64,000 nucleotides of DNA from Cruorifilaria tuberocauda (Eukaryota; Nematoda; Chromadorea; Rhabditida; Onchocercidae). Position numbers and translations under genes: made by a program. The notes beneath the pieces are model-generated. The model worked only from the letters and a program-made list of their open reading frames with translations, did not search any database and was not told the DNA's origin. Positions 38,319 to 52,165 of the stretch are shown here, one piece after another; position 1 is the first letter of the stretch, and each line of letters begins with the position of its first letter. The stretch is from positions 1-64,000 of the forward strand of contig JABVXU010000027.1 of the NCBI GenBank assembly GCA_013365365.1, written 5' to 3'.

Positions 38319-41300
38319 GTAAGTTGTAAAATGTATATCTGTACAAATATATAAATTCATTTTTCTTTTAAATCAAATTTGTGAAATACTCTACTCTACT
38401 ATATTTTAAATCATTTCTATTCTATTGTAAAAGTATCTTACTAAAATTGTAAAGAGGAAAGTAAGGTAAGGAAAGTATTAAATTTAGAGAAATGAGATTA
38501 GAATGGAAGATGAAGCATGTTAAAGTTGGTACTTAATTCTGGAAATTAAAAAACACATGCACTATTCTGGAAATTAAAAAACACATGTACTTTACGGCTC
38601 TCAACAACTAGGAGCTTTGATCTCTCTAAAGTAATCGAAAAAGAGAAAATGATTCCTTTGTTTTATTGAATAATCTAGCATGTCATTGGAAGAATGGAAG
38701 TGATATTCTTTATTTTATTTGAATAATGGGAATATTTCGTTTTTGAGGGACCTTTCAACTAAATTTTTCTCTGTCATTTCATTTTAAGTAAATTAGTAAC
38801 GATGGATTCGAAAAGTTAGTCCAAAAACTTTTCGTGAAAAAACAAAGTACATTTATTTTTAAAAAATGTCGCCATTTCTAGATGATTTTACAAACTATTT
38901 CAAATTTATTCGAAATTATTTTAATTATCTTAAAATTGCTAAATTCTTTCATTGTAATGCCACTAATCATTTTTGAGTGCAAAGATGGATAACGTGGAAA
39001 AATTAAAATTTACGAAATTATTACTGTTAAATGTTCTTCGTGAAGTTTGCATGAAATAATTTTGCAAGTTTTATAGATTACTTATAAATTAACTGATCAA
39101 ATGAAAATGAGCGATTAATCGAATTAGCAATGATGACAGAAATTTATGATGGAAAAAATCGATTAAAAAAAAACATTGCGCTAAAGGATGAGTGTGAAGT
39201 TTATTTTTGAGCAATTGTTTAAGTAACTTCCCATAATTTTTACTTAAATGCTTGCATTCTTTTCCAATCTTTTGTTAAAATTATTTCTTCAAGAAAGTCT
39301 ACCAAATTGTTGCGACAGTAAATGAGAAAGAATTTTTTTGTTTGCGAATAAATTAAATTCAGTCATTTCTTTACAAAATTTTCTTCCATGAAAAAATAGA
39401 TTATTTTGTAGTTTTATATTAATTTTCATAAATTTCGCATTTCTGAAACTGTACTTCTCCATTTCACTTCTAAAATTCATGAAAAGATTTTTCATTTTAC
39501 CTAACTCATATTTTAACTTAATGCAATCATTACACTATTATTAATACTGATTATATTTGATATTTGAATTCACTTACATGATTGCTTTTTAACAAATCAT
39601 ACTTTATGAAATCGATAGGATGTAAATTCAGTGAAGAGATATGAAGTTGTAATTTATTTTGAATAGCACTAAAGTTACACTTCCAGATGAGCCTCTAAGA
39701 TTGACGATTTGTCAAAGTTTGCTGGGAATGATAATCGGTAAGATAGCATCATCTATCCTAAATTATTATAAATGAAATAAATTGCTTATTCTGCTAAGTA
39801 ATTAGTTCGAACATGATTTGTTTAATGATAAGTTAATCAATATTTACAGCAAAAACTCTTTTTGTTAAACTAACAATTTGTTAAAAATTTTCTTACTTTA
39901 ACATTTTAAAAATTAATGCATCGTTTTTGAAAATTTTATAATTTATTTGTGATTTAGAAGCACTGATTTTTCCGATCATAGCTAAATTTTTTTCAAGTTA
40001 TGAGAAATTGTGTTCTGAGAATTGAAGAAACTAACATAAATTGCATTCTGAAAATGTTGTTAAAGATTTTTGGAACAAATTAGACTGGTTCAAATAGCTT
40101 CAAAAAAATATAATACTTATAAATTACTGGCTAAATTTGGACTCTTTACTTTCTAAGAACAAATTTAGATATCTGTCAAATTTTAATCCAATTTTTAACT
40201 TTTTTGGTGGAAATACTTATATCATGTCCTTTCGAAACTATTTTTCTTTCATATTTCAAATTTTTCTTGCAATGAAATGAAAATATTCTCTGGGAGAAGT
40301 AGTCAAAAGTAATTTGAATTTAAAAAATGATGGAAAAAGGGGCAATTGTTTCGGTTGAGAGAACAATGTCTGTTAAAAATAGTTAATGTGAATTAGAAAG
40401 TATTAAATTATTCAAAATTCCAAGGAAAAAGAAATATTTTTCTTTGTTTTCTATATTTGAAAACGTTTTTATAATTAGAAAAAGTTCAATTTAATCGTTG
40501 TTTCTCAATTTAAATTTAATATTTGGCAGATCTTGGAATTCTTATTAGAAATTTTAATTGTTTTTCGAAAATTCATTAAAGTATTTCGATTTTGGCATTT
40601 CTTGTGGCCAATAATATCATTGCTTTTACTCACTTCCATGCAAATTTCAATCAGTAAAATCACATGGCTTTACTTTGCAGGATTTCCTTCCATTTCAGTT
40701 CAGTAGGAGTGAATCTGTTTAATGCCATAATTAGCAGTTATCAGTATTCATCAGAAAATTATTCGCTTAATTTTAGCATAATATTCGAAGTAACATTTGA
40801 CCATAATTGAATTTCGAATTTATGGAAATTTGAAAAAACTTCGATCAGCTAACCTTTTTTATATTACGTATAATTCCCAATTCCAAATATGTTTCGTTGC
40901 TTTAATCGGTTTTGCTTTTTAATCTAATTATCATTCGTATGAATGTTTTAGTTGCTTTTCAAGTATAAATTTAAGCAGTTTTAAAGAGCATTTTACTGCA
41001 TTTTTTTAAAGTTTAAATCCTTTTTTGTCATTATTATTGAGAAAGCAAAGTTTCATTTTTAACAAAATATATTGCTATTTATTTGTTTATTTTTTTATTA
41101 AAATACATTTGAGGAATGAATGAGCCGATTGGGACAATTTTGAAAACATGAATAAATGAGGTTATTGCACTAAATTGTTCGAACAAAAAGATAGAAAATA
41201 GCTTCTTCTTCTTCTTCTTCCCAAAATGCTTTCTTTCCAACTATTTCTCCCTAATTTAAAAAAAAGATTTCGAAAATTCCGTAATTTCATTCATTTCATT

Positions 41301-44300
41301 TCATTGTCATGCTTTTTTGCTTAGACTGAAAACTAAGAAATTAAAAACTGAAAAATAAATAAGTGAATAAAATTATATTTAAATGATCGAGAGAAAATGA
41401 AATGGTAAGTTAATTTTTAAATGAAAGATGAGATGAAACTTTTAATAATCGTATTGGAATAATCGTATAACCATATTGAAATTCAGTTAGATATTTCGGG
41501 CAAACAAATCAGCAAATCTACTATTTATGTAGATTTTCTGATTTTTTAAAACTTTCAAATTTACCAGTAACTATTTCAGCAATAACTTCCTTTTGATTTC
41601 CATATTTATCTTCTCATGAGCTTCATTCTCTAGTTTTTTTTGTATTTTCTTATTTCCTAGATATTACAGAATGCACTTCAAGTGTTTCCTTCAGTACTCT
41701 CGACCAACAATAGATTAATCAAGCGTAATGATATGATAAAAAATGCGCCGCATGAATTTGAAAGAAATAGAAAATGAATGGTTGTTCTCAAAAGTTACGT
41801 TTGTTCAATCATTTTGATCTTTTTAACTAATATGAAGAGATTCTAATTTTAGAATTAAATCAACTTTTAGTATGCTTTCTCAAATTTAATCTTTGCAAAC
41901 ATTCAAAAATTGAAAACTTAGAAGTGTCAAGCTGAAACAAATTTACTGTTGTAAAATTAATTTTTAAACGATTACGGTGATGATAAAAGTGATAATAGGA
42001 AAGGTAATATGAATGCTAGTGAAAAATATTGAGAAACTATTTCTGTTAGCACTTTTAAAGCTTTTTTACTGTGAACTTTTTTATTTCAGAAGGAGAAAGT
42101 ATTTTTTTCGCACGGATTTTTAAATTTTAAAAAGTTTTCCTCATAATTTAGCGAAATAAATCTGAAAAATGCTTTCTAACTATTTCACAGGGGTTCTTTC
42201 CATTAAAACTGATTCAACTTAACGAGAATTTTGAATATTAAAGAGGGAAAATTTAAGTGGAAATAAGCCTTATGAAAGCTAATTGAGAGAAGCCCAATAT
42301 TTTAAGAGCTTTAGCATTTAAAGTCAAACGAGTTCTTCCTCAAAATATTTTTCTTCTGATACAAATTCAGAGAAATAAAGAAAAATGATTAGTTTTAGAT
42401 GGACAAATAATTAGTTTAGCATAATTGATTGGAAGAATATGTTTCAATAAACTTCGACTCAGTAAAGATACTGAAATGTTTGTTTTTTATCAATTAGTTA
42501 AACTTCAAAAGCTCAATTTTTCTATGAAAACGGTGAATTAATTTACTTATATTATCAAAGTAATAGTCGTATTTGCAGTACTTAAAATTCATCCAATAAA
42601 TGTCGGAATAGCAATATTTCCGGAAAATATTTGATGGAAAGCATTCATATTTATGAAAAATAGCAAAATTATTATCAAACAATAAACAATGAGTTATTAT
42701 CTAGTCATATTCATTAAATCCTATCTGATCGGTCATTTGTTTATAAATTTCAAAGTATATAAATTCATATCAGTTTTATATAACAGTATTAGCATGCAAG
42801 TTCAATTAACAATTCATGATGATTATGATGATGATGTAATGATGATGAGGATGGTGATAGTGAAGATGATGATAGTGATGATGATGATGGTAGAGTTTGA
42901 AATCTGCCTGAGGCAGGGTAAGTCTGCAGCAGAGCGGACTTGCTCTGATGGGAACAGCTAATGCAGCGTTGTCTTTGCGTCGTTTCACACAAACTTCGTT
43001 TAACTTCCGATTCAACTCGGTTCTTCCTCCACCGGTACCCGTTGGATCCCCACCTTTAACGCCGATTTCAGGCAAATCCAGTCTCAGCACCAATGGTTAG
43101 TAATTCTCTCCCTTTCATTACCATTCCTTTATCACCTGGCCATGTGTTCTTTGTATATCATTGAAACTTTCTTAGCTTAGTAAGTGGAAGTTAAAAGCTT
43201 ACAAATCCCATTCCTATATAGGAAATATAAAATTTCTCAAATTGACATTGAAGAAAATCTATTTAATTTCAAGACTATTTACTTCATGCTACTATCATTC
43301 AAGTTTATAACTTTCAAATCTTATCGTATTGGTTTCGATACAATTATGATTCGTGATTTATCAGTGTTGATATTGTCACAGTTATCATATCACTTAGTAA
43401 AAGAGAAAAAAGCTAGAGGGAGGTCGGTGAGAGATCATATTGCTCTTATGTTCTTGTAATTTTTAAATTGTAAAGATCGATAAGAATTTTTGCTATCTTT
43501 TGCAAAAAGTTAGCGAGAAAAGATTCTCTTGCAGTGAAAAAAGAAAAGTTCAGTTCATACTATCATCACTTGCAAAACATTTATCATTTGTGGGTGGGAT
43601 TAATGAGCAACTAAATTGAGTTCAATATGAGATTCCTAACGTTCTGCCTATGTTCATCATCGAGAATTGCCAAGAATTAGAGGAGGAATATGTGAGGTAT
43701 TCATTCTTTCCTCATCTTTTCAATTTCATCAAATATTGTTAAACTATTGGAGTGATTCTAATCACAAATTGAATTCAACATATTTCAGAAAGTGAATTCA
43801 ATTCTCTCAATCAACATATTTCACTAAGCATGACATTAATCACATTTAGCAGCAATTAAATGATTATAAATAGAATTAATAGGTTAAAAAGAATTATTAC
43901 TTTCAATTGTTAATCGAAAATATTCGTACCACTCGCATTGCTTAAATTTACAACCATTATTATAAAACAAACAACGCAAATAATTATTCCACGATTACTG
44001 TCGCATGATACAGTATCCAAACGGAACAAGCTTATATCTCACATCGATTGAAAATTCAAGTTTCATTCCATTATATGAGTTATATCATTATTCCTAGTCA
44101 TTTTAACTAAAGTTTTAAAATCAGATTTGATAATTTGATCAAATTTGAAATACTCAAAAAGATTAAAAAGATATGAAATGTAAATATTTTATCAATAGGA
44201 ATAGCATTAAAATCCTCTCTATATATTTATTTGTACAATCTTACTCATAGACTTATTTTTTAAATATCTTTGATTGAGCAAATTTGCTAGAATGAAATAT

Positions 44301-47300
44301 CCGAAGAGTTAATTGAATAGTGACTAAGCACTATCGTAGGAGTTTCTACATAGTTCACAGTTTGCGGAACAATTCAAAGAGTAATGGATATTATTGAACA
44401 GCTACTAAATCTCTTAAATTATCATCTTGAAAGTTTTGAAAGAACAGAAAATGTAAGAATGTTAGAATTATTTTGGTAGCATATTTTTTGTTGATAAATG
44501 ATTGGTAGGAAAGGTAAATAATTACTTTATTTTACTGTTTAGACGAAAAAAAAACAAAGCGAAACAGAACACAATAATTGATTGATTTCTTGCCAGGTTG
44601 CGTTGCTAATGTTTTTGAGAGAAATTTTTGTTGAGCATAAGTACATTTGTTAGCGAAACTATTTAGCATTTCATTTGGGAAACAAGCAAAACTTTCCGGA
44701 AAAAATGAATGTTTAATGAAAAACAATTATAAATAATTAAATTATAATAATTAATATGAAATAATTTTCTTTCGTTTTTTGCCGCAATATGACATTTAAT
44801 GTTGGCAAGGAATGAAAAATTTATTTTGTATGAAATTTTATTTCAATCGGTTTCTCCATTATTTCATTTTTTCATTAATTTTATCAAATTCAGTCCCTTC
44901 TGTTTCTCAATTAAAATGAGAATCGGTAAGAGAACTTCACTGAGCAGATGAATTGACTGAGGTGATATGCATACCTTTTGCGAAATTTAATGTTTGTTCT
45001 TTTCCTTTCATAAAAAATGATCGAACATGGAATTCTTCCACTCTCATATTATTAGCTATTCAAAAAACGAATATTGCTTCAAAATACGGATAAATTGACA
45101 TCTGTCTCAAATGCATTGCTTAAGTTCCCAAAGGATTTCTCATTTTCCGGCTCGTTGCTTTTATCTTGAAATTTTTAACGGCAATAATTTATTCAAGTAT
45201 GTCTAGCAAAAATTAGAAATCAAATAATAATAAGGAGTTAAATAACTTTATATTGTAAGTATGACATCAATTCTATTTTCTGATATGTCTTTAATGGAAT
45301 TCCTTGATCGCTAAGTTCGTTTTCGATTTTTTTAATCTTCAAACCATACTGCTATTTGTTGAAATATCATTTTATTTTTCATCTTTTTCTTTATTTCACT
45401 ATCCAATGATCTGATTTTTTTCCCGTTCTTCGCACATCTAATAGTTTTTCCTTCAATTAATAATTTTCTAAAGTTAAAATGGAAATTTAAATTGAAATAT
45501 TTTGGAATTATTAAGATTCGAGGCATACCACTGAAATATTTTTCAGTTTATCACCTATATCTGATTGTTAGGATAATTTTAATGTTAAAAAGTAATCAGT
45601 GTCTCAGAAGATTTTAGGATTTAAAATGAAACAACGGCAGACAACATTGATGGAAATTACCTCTCTGAGAATGATTAGTGAAATTGTTATAAATTGTACA
45701 GTCGTAATCATTACTGTAAGTATTAATTAGCTTTATTTCGTGAAATCTATCCAAAATTTAAATTGAGATAGGAAGAAAAAATGAATGATAGTATTCATTC
45801 AAGCATCTTTAGATTTATTTCAACCTATTTAAGGACTCTTGGAATGCAAAATTATGGCGATTTTTCCAATATATTTTTGAATATTTCTAAAATTTGTTTT
45901 CAAAAAAACTGATATGATTGGTTGGATATTGAAAAATAATCTATTAAAAAATAATTTAAAATAAACATTGATTTATTTACAAGTAACTAGCATTGTATAG
46001 TTAGCACTGTATAAAATTATGAATTGAAATTGTTTAATTGAAATTTCTAAAATTCAATTTCTTCATTACAATCATAGGAAGGAAAGGACTTAAAATTCAA
46101 ATACCTTAGAGCTCATGCTATGTTCGTCATCGGATTGCTTAAAACATTTTGTTCCCTCTTGTAACAATGGTTATTCAGTGCAATATAATTAATTATATTT
46201 TAAAAGGATAGGATCAGTACAGGTGGTTGGTGCTAAACACTTCTACATTTATTTGAATACGTTGTAAAACAGATTAAATTTCACCAAGGCAACTATTTAC
46301 GAAATATTGCAGTAAACAAATTGTTTAATTTTCTGCTAAGCTTCTTGAAATTCTGCATGAATGTATGCAAATTAAAGTTCTCATTATTTCCCTCCATTTA
46401 TACGAGCAAATAAGTGCATGTTCGAATCAACAAGTAATTTTACGGTTTTTCATTTCATATAAATAATAACTTTCTTTTAAATAAATCAAACTTTGATCTG
46501 ATCAAATTTCAATCTTCGAATTTTATCAGTAATTTAATTGAAAGTTTTATTAGTATATGTAATTTATATACATTTTATAAATTTTACTGCAAACAATTTT
46601 GTCTTTGAGTGCCATTGAAAAACAATATGCAATTAGTGATTGCTTAAACTGATAAGTTTGCCTGCTAAAAAGCGGATTATTTATGAAATATCAGTTTACC
46701 CTTATGTTATTCTCATTATTGATTAATTATTTATAGCTAATTTTTACTTCTTTAATCTTTTCGCTTCTTTCTGACTTCCTATCAAATTTCAGATTATTTT
46801 ATCAATTTTATGAAGTATTGAATATCAAAGTTATCAAAGTTTCTCAAATAAATCTTTCTATAATATATCTTTCTCAAAAAATTACCACAAATGACAATTT
46901 CAAATAAATGTGAGAAATTCAAATAAATCGAAAGAGATAGACATTTAATTTTTCTAGTTTAAGTATAAATTTACTTTACAAAGAAAAGAACAAAGAAGTA
47001 CTCTGATGAAATTTGATATCTAGAGTAAGCGACAGAAAGTGTGATAATAAGGAATTATTTATATTAAATCTTAGCTACTGTTATCAAATAAAATATTACA
47101 ATAATACGGAAATTTAAAATAACTCAAAGCAAAAAAGCATGGAGTCAAGTTTCAAGAAATTAAATAACAAAATAAGTATATTTTAGCATGAAGCAGTAAG
47201 ATGAATTTTATCGAATGACTAGTAATAATTTATCTCAGCTTCCATTTGATATCTAATAGAAATGTTTGTCTGAAAAGTTCCTGCAGAAAGATATGTGGAA

Positions 47301-50300
47301 ATCAACAATTAAAAATATAATTTTTGCTTTCCATATTAACGGAATTTAGGAAAGTTTCTTTCATTTCAAATATTTGATTTATGGTACTATGATATAGAAA
47401 AAGATTTTCATTAATTAATTAAAAATAGTACCAAAAATCGCAATAATGATTATACATTTCTCTTAATTGTTGAGCAAAGTATAAATGTCTTATTTGTTGA
47501 TTCCTAAAAAAATTTCTCATAAAAAATTATAGTTAATGATTACGAATATCAAATTACCAGTAATGGTATTTGTGGTATTTTTATTATTTTATTGTTTAGG
47601 TAATAAGTATCAGAAGAAAGAATAAGAATAAAGCTGAATGGAATTTGAAAGAATATTTGAAAGTTCCATTTTAGCAGTAAAAGCATAGATATGATTGCTT
47701 GTGGTGAAATAAAATAATACATACAGTTATCACGTTGATCAACAATCTTCTATTTATCTCTATATCACTGATATAGCTTATGTTTCCTCGTATACTCTTA
47801 TCTAATTTCTTAACATACAATTTAAAATGATGATAAATTCCAGTTCTAAATTTTACAGAATCTCATGTTATTGAAAAATCACGCAAATAAAACTAAGATA
47901 GCAGCATAGAAATGAAGTTGAGGGATTCAATATCTAAAAAAATTGGCGGATCAATTTCGTCTAATCTTATGCTTAATAATGATTAAGCACTAAATTTTAT
48001 CATCAATAACTTCGAAAAAAGAGTTTGAAGTTGGGAAAAATTCTCAGAAGAATAATATCGAAACTGAAATTGTTCATTAAAAGTTCAAACTTTAATTGGA
48101 CAAATGTCTGATCCAAAAGTTAATGATAAGATTAATCATGACATAATCTAAGTTAGAAATCAGCTTCCGCCTGATGATTTTAGAACTAAAATAGATTATA
48201 TCCACCAGACTTTACCTCTTTAATAAAATTTTTTAATGATTGACAAATATCCAGAAATTTTTAGAGACAATTGGAAAGGTGAAATGGGATGAGTATCCAT
48301 TGAGGAAAGGTGACAGTAATTCAGAATGCTCTGAAGAACAAGCTCCACCAGATTCGCTTCTAAAACGCATTTTCAAGGTTTTATCATTTTATTTTTCTGA
48401 AATTATTTACATCTCTAGAATAAATTGAAAAAATTTTTCAATAGGATTCAAAATCATTATAAACGTTAATTAACGTTTAGTTAAATTGATTATTCTGCCA
48501 CTTTGAAGTGCTTATCTTTCCACATTCAGTTACTCAGTTTTTTTAGAGAATATTATAACATTAAGATGGAATGATTGTTAGATTTTATACTGCTGAATTT
48601 AAATAAATTTTAGCTAATAAAAATCTTCGTACCTCATGTTGGTCTCATCATGTTATTGCTAACATATATCGCAATCGGTGCTTCGATCTTCATCTGGTTG
48701 GAAGCTGATAACGAACTGCAGGTATAACAAAATTGAAATGATAAAATGAACAAAAAAATAATCTATTCTAATTTCATTTATTCTAATCGATATTACATCA
48801 TATTTATAGCTTGATACATCACATGCTACTAAGTGGTATAAAATGCAGAAGATTAACTACATTACTACAAAAAGAAGATTAAAGGATAATATAATTTACA
48901 GAATCGCCGATCAAAATTGCAAAAAGTATTGAAATTGTATAGTATGATTATCAACGAAACTTTCAGTATGTGTACTCCAGACATTACTGCCAATACTACA
49001 CGATCATCGGTATATGATCCATAATTGGATTATTTATAAAATGATTTGAGATTCTTCTGATGATTTGAGAACAATTAAATGTTTAAACTAGAATTATTAA
49101 TTTATCCAAATGTGAAATTTGTTAACTGAAGAGATTTAATTTCACACTCAACGAAACAAAGAACTTTTAAAAAAATTTTCGGATCAGTTATATCGTAAAG
49201 ATAGAACAATCAATTAAGGAACACAAAGTTTTAAACTTATTGAAACGAAAAGAAAAGAATAATGCTTAGAGATATTTTTTCTAAAAATTGCTTTTAGGTA
49301 CAGAGAAGCTAAAGGAATAGAAGTGATGACGTAATTTGAAAAAATGGATAGATTATTTGTAATATGAACATAAGTTAACTTTTCAACAGTGAGATAAAAA
49401 TATTTATGATAGAAAAAAAGTATTCTTAAAAATGTCTGAGCAGCTATGATTGCGATTCAATATCTGAAGTCGTAGGTCGAGCGACGGATACGACCATTGT
49501 TGTCAGTCTTATCAAGTACACACGAATATGACGATCGTTTCACGTTGAATGCTCAACTATGGACTGATTCTGAAGAAGAACTTGTTACGCGATGGTCATT
49601 TGCTGCTTCCGCATTATACGCTTTAACCGTCATCACATCTACCGGTTCGTTGGAATCACTGAATCCAAGTTCAAAATTATGTTTATAAAATTTCCACAGT
49701 TACAAAATTTCAGGATATGATCATGTAACACCGGCTACTAATCCAGGACGGTTGTTTACAGTATTTTTCGGCCTCGTTGGTATACCTCTGATGTTTATCA
49801 CTGCCGCTGATATTGGTAAATTTCTATCAGGGATTGTAATACGATCATATGCTAAATTATTTCAACTGGTTGAATGGATTGGTTCTATGATAGATGCCAT
49901 TCGTGATTGTGTTAAAAATGATGAAGATTCTATTGATTCAAGGTTGGAGTTATATTTTATTTTCTGTTCTCCACTAGTTCATTTTGCTCTTCTCATAATA
50001 TTTATTGAAAAAACCATTCTTCTCTAGGCATTTAAAGATCTATTTTGCAATAATCATTTATCTTATCACTAAAATTTATCGTAAACTACAGAAAAGTATC
50101 AACTCGATCACAGAACGTATTGAGTGACGAAGATGATGAAGAAGCACGAGAGCAACTTCCGATCGCTTCTTACTTTGGATTGATCATTGGATATTGTGCA
50201 ATTGGGAGTATGCTTTTCAATACTTTTGAAAAAGGACCCATTTGGTGAGTGTGATTATTTCACTTATACGAAACAAGATGAGCAAATTATAATAATAAAT

Positions 50301-52165
50301 GCTTTTATCATAACGATACTGTAACGATTAGGTATTATCATCATATAAAAAAGTAAAGTTACTGAAACAATCAAAAAGATTACTTAGTCAAAGTACCTAA
50401 AAACCTATAGAATGTTAGATATTGTTTTTAAAAATAAGCAAAAATTGGTAAACAAGTGATTTTTATAAAGAAATTCGAGTAATTACATTAATTATTTCAT
50501 TGGAAAAATTCGGATCATGAATTTTATCATGAATTAAAGATTATTTGAAAAATTTCAAGCCATTTCCAGGTCATTTATACACGGTTTGTTTTTCTCATTC
50601 AATACTATTACAACAATTGGTCTCGGGAATATCCATGTCAGGAATCAGTTCTATTTAGCTGTTAGTTATCACTTTATCATTATGGTTTATCAAATATAAT
50701 TGAAATGATTGAAAACGAATAATTCCTTTAATTCTTAGAAACCGGCATCATGCTAAGAAATGGATGTTGCAACAATTTTGTACTGAAATGACTTTTGAGA
50801 TAAAATGAAATATACATGTATATGGAAGAAACAAAAGACAAATAAATGGTATAAGAAAATAACATTACACAATATAACTTCTTAATCACTAAACTTTGAG
50901 ATCTTTATTTATAAAATGAAAATTCAACAAAACAATATTTTTCCTTTTTTGTTTTAATAAGCAATTTTTCCCTTGGAATCATTAATTCAGCAATTCATTA
51001 CATGTTTGATGGAATTCAATCCAAAGGTGTTCATTTCTTGCAGTTAGTGATTGCTTATGTGATAGTTGGTTTGGCAGTGATAACAGCATCGTTAGATTTG
51101 TGCAGCTCAACACTCAAGCGAACATTTACCAAACTACATTATTTCGGTCGGAAGATTCGCGGTGCACGGCGCGGCTTCGCAAGTGTTAGCGATGATATTC
51201 GTGAAGCTATGAGGATTATTGCAGCTCTTAAAAAGACAAGGTGAGAAGAATATTAACCGTCTTATCTCATTATGAATTATTTTTTTGATAAGTGATTAAT
51301 TTACCTGTTTAAATATCTATCACTTAGTGGAAGAAATTATTAAGAGGAATAGAAATATAGAATTGAATGCAATTTTGGAATGATATGGGACGATGATAAA
51401 TGAGAATAAAGAAAACCAAATAATGATACTTATCATTAGCAATAATTGACAAATTATAATCGAACTTGTGTATAATTTAAAGATCGCAATATTTCCTTCC
51501 TGATTTTTCTTAGCATAATTTACCTATCATTTAGCATAAAAAGTGATAATAGTTATCTTAGACTAAATTCGATGCTACTTTGTTAACAAATAAATTTTTA
51601 TTAAATAATTACTGAAATACTCTGCAAACATATATGTATATGGAAGAAACAAAAGACAAATAAATGGTATAAGAAAATAACATTACACAATATAATTTCT
51701 TAATCACTAAACTTTGAGATCTAAATTAGAATGTAAGAGTCAATATATTAATTATTAAATTCTACTTAACTACAGGCCAAATAAAGCTCGTATAACGCTA
51801 GAAGATTTGAAACGATTTCTCGAAGTTCAAGAACATCTGATCAGGCAACCCTATGTTCCTTATAATGTCCACATATTCCGGTGGATTGAAGATGCTGTAT
51901 GTTCTTTATCATTTATACATATTTTGATTATTACGATCATTTAATTAAAAATTTCGTTGATCAAAAAATAATCGATAATTTTGATCTTTCAGGATTTCTT
52001 TCTTCTTCAAAGTAAATTTAGCCTACAAATTTATTATCACTTTACAATATTTATCAGTAAATTTTCTAACCCATTTCTAACTTACAGTATGCACAATATT
52101 TTGACGAGGGATCAATGAATGAAAAGGAAAAGAATTCCACAACTGATCCAATACTGTTTTTTTGA
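38192..52165 (+). CDS. TWK-type two-pore-domain potassium channel, two alternative first exons
   Basis: The first exon is either 38192-38318 or 42948-43095. Common exons are 48265-48377, 48614-48721, 48902-49009, 49476-49644, 49714-49942, 50092-50244, 50570-50660, 51044-51240, 51776-51896, 52088-52165 (497 or 504 aa). Features in order: TM1 (IFVPHVGLIMLLLTYIAIGA), a long extracellular cap with an N-glycosylation site, pore 1 (TVITSTGYDHVTP), TM2 (LFTVFFGLVGIPLMFITAAD), TM3 (FGLIIGYCAIGSMLF), pore 2 (FNTITTIGLGNIHV) and TM4 (FYLALVIAYVIVGLAVITA). A basic post-TM4 segment (KLHYFGRKIRGARRGFA) and a cytoplasmic tail follow. Such channels carry background K+ current across the plasma membrane as dimers. 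All junctions keep phase. The pore-1 filter reads GYD rather than GYG. I cannot say which C. elegans twk gene is the orthologue. Start codons were chosen as the first ATG in each first exon. Confidence 0.9.
38536..38591. repeat. Two-copy 28-bp tandem duplication
   Basis: Unit ATTCTGGAAATTAAAAAACA plus eight bases is present at 38536-38563 and 38564-38591 with a single C/T difference. Intronic. Confidence 0.92.
42818..42894. repeat. GAT/ATG trinucleotide-rich tract
   Basis: Degenerate GAT repeats with interruptions end about 50 bases before exon 1b of the TWK channel. They produce long spurious open frames on both strands. Confidence 0.85.
42948..43095 (+). other. Alternative first coding exon 1b of the TWK channel
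   Basis: It encodes 49 residues starting MGTANAALSLRRFTQTSF, proline-rich at its end (PPPVPVGSPPLTP), and ends in phase 1 at a GTTAGT donor, the same phase as exon 1a. It is GC-richer than the flanks. An open frame continues upstream to a TGA at about 42909 but contains no earlier ATG. Direct joining of exon 1a to 1b is out of phase at every available acceptor, so the two look mutually exclusive. Confidence 0.7.
43096..48264 (+). other. 5.2-kb intron of the TWK gene, no other gene seen
   Basis: This AT-rich intron separates exon 1b from the first common exon. I looked for coding exons with usable splice sites on both strands and saw none. Open frames at 43184-43459, 44532-44726 and 45332-45526 have random-looking composition. 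Confidence 0.5.
50816..51722. repeat. 89-bp direct repeat in two adjacent TWK introns (50816-50904 and 51634-51722)
   Basis: The two blocks are identical at 88 of 89 positions (one C/T difference). They flank the exon 51044-51240, which encodes TM4 and the post-TM4 basic segment. Both copies are in the same orientation. No coding potential or transposon termini were seen. Confidence 0.93.

Larger units (their letters stand above)
38319..42947 (+). other. Long 5' intron sequence of the TWK gene, no other gene seen
   Basis: The 4.6 kb between exon 1a and exon 1b is AT-rich and low in complexity. It holds a 28-bp tandem duplication (38536-38591), a CTT microsatellite (about 41203-41220) and a GAT-rich tract just before exon 1b. 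It should also contain the promoter for exon 1b. Confidence 0.5.

Noticed and set aside
42689..43093. Open frames through the GAT repeat and antisense to TWK exon 1b
   Set aside because: They are products of the trinucleotide tract and the shadow of a real exon on the plus strand.
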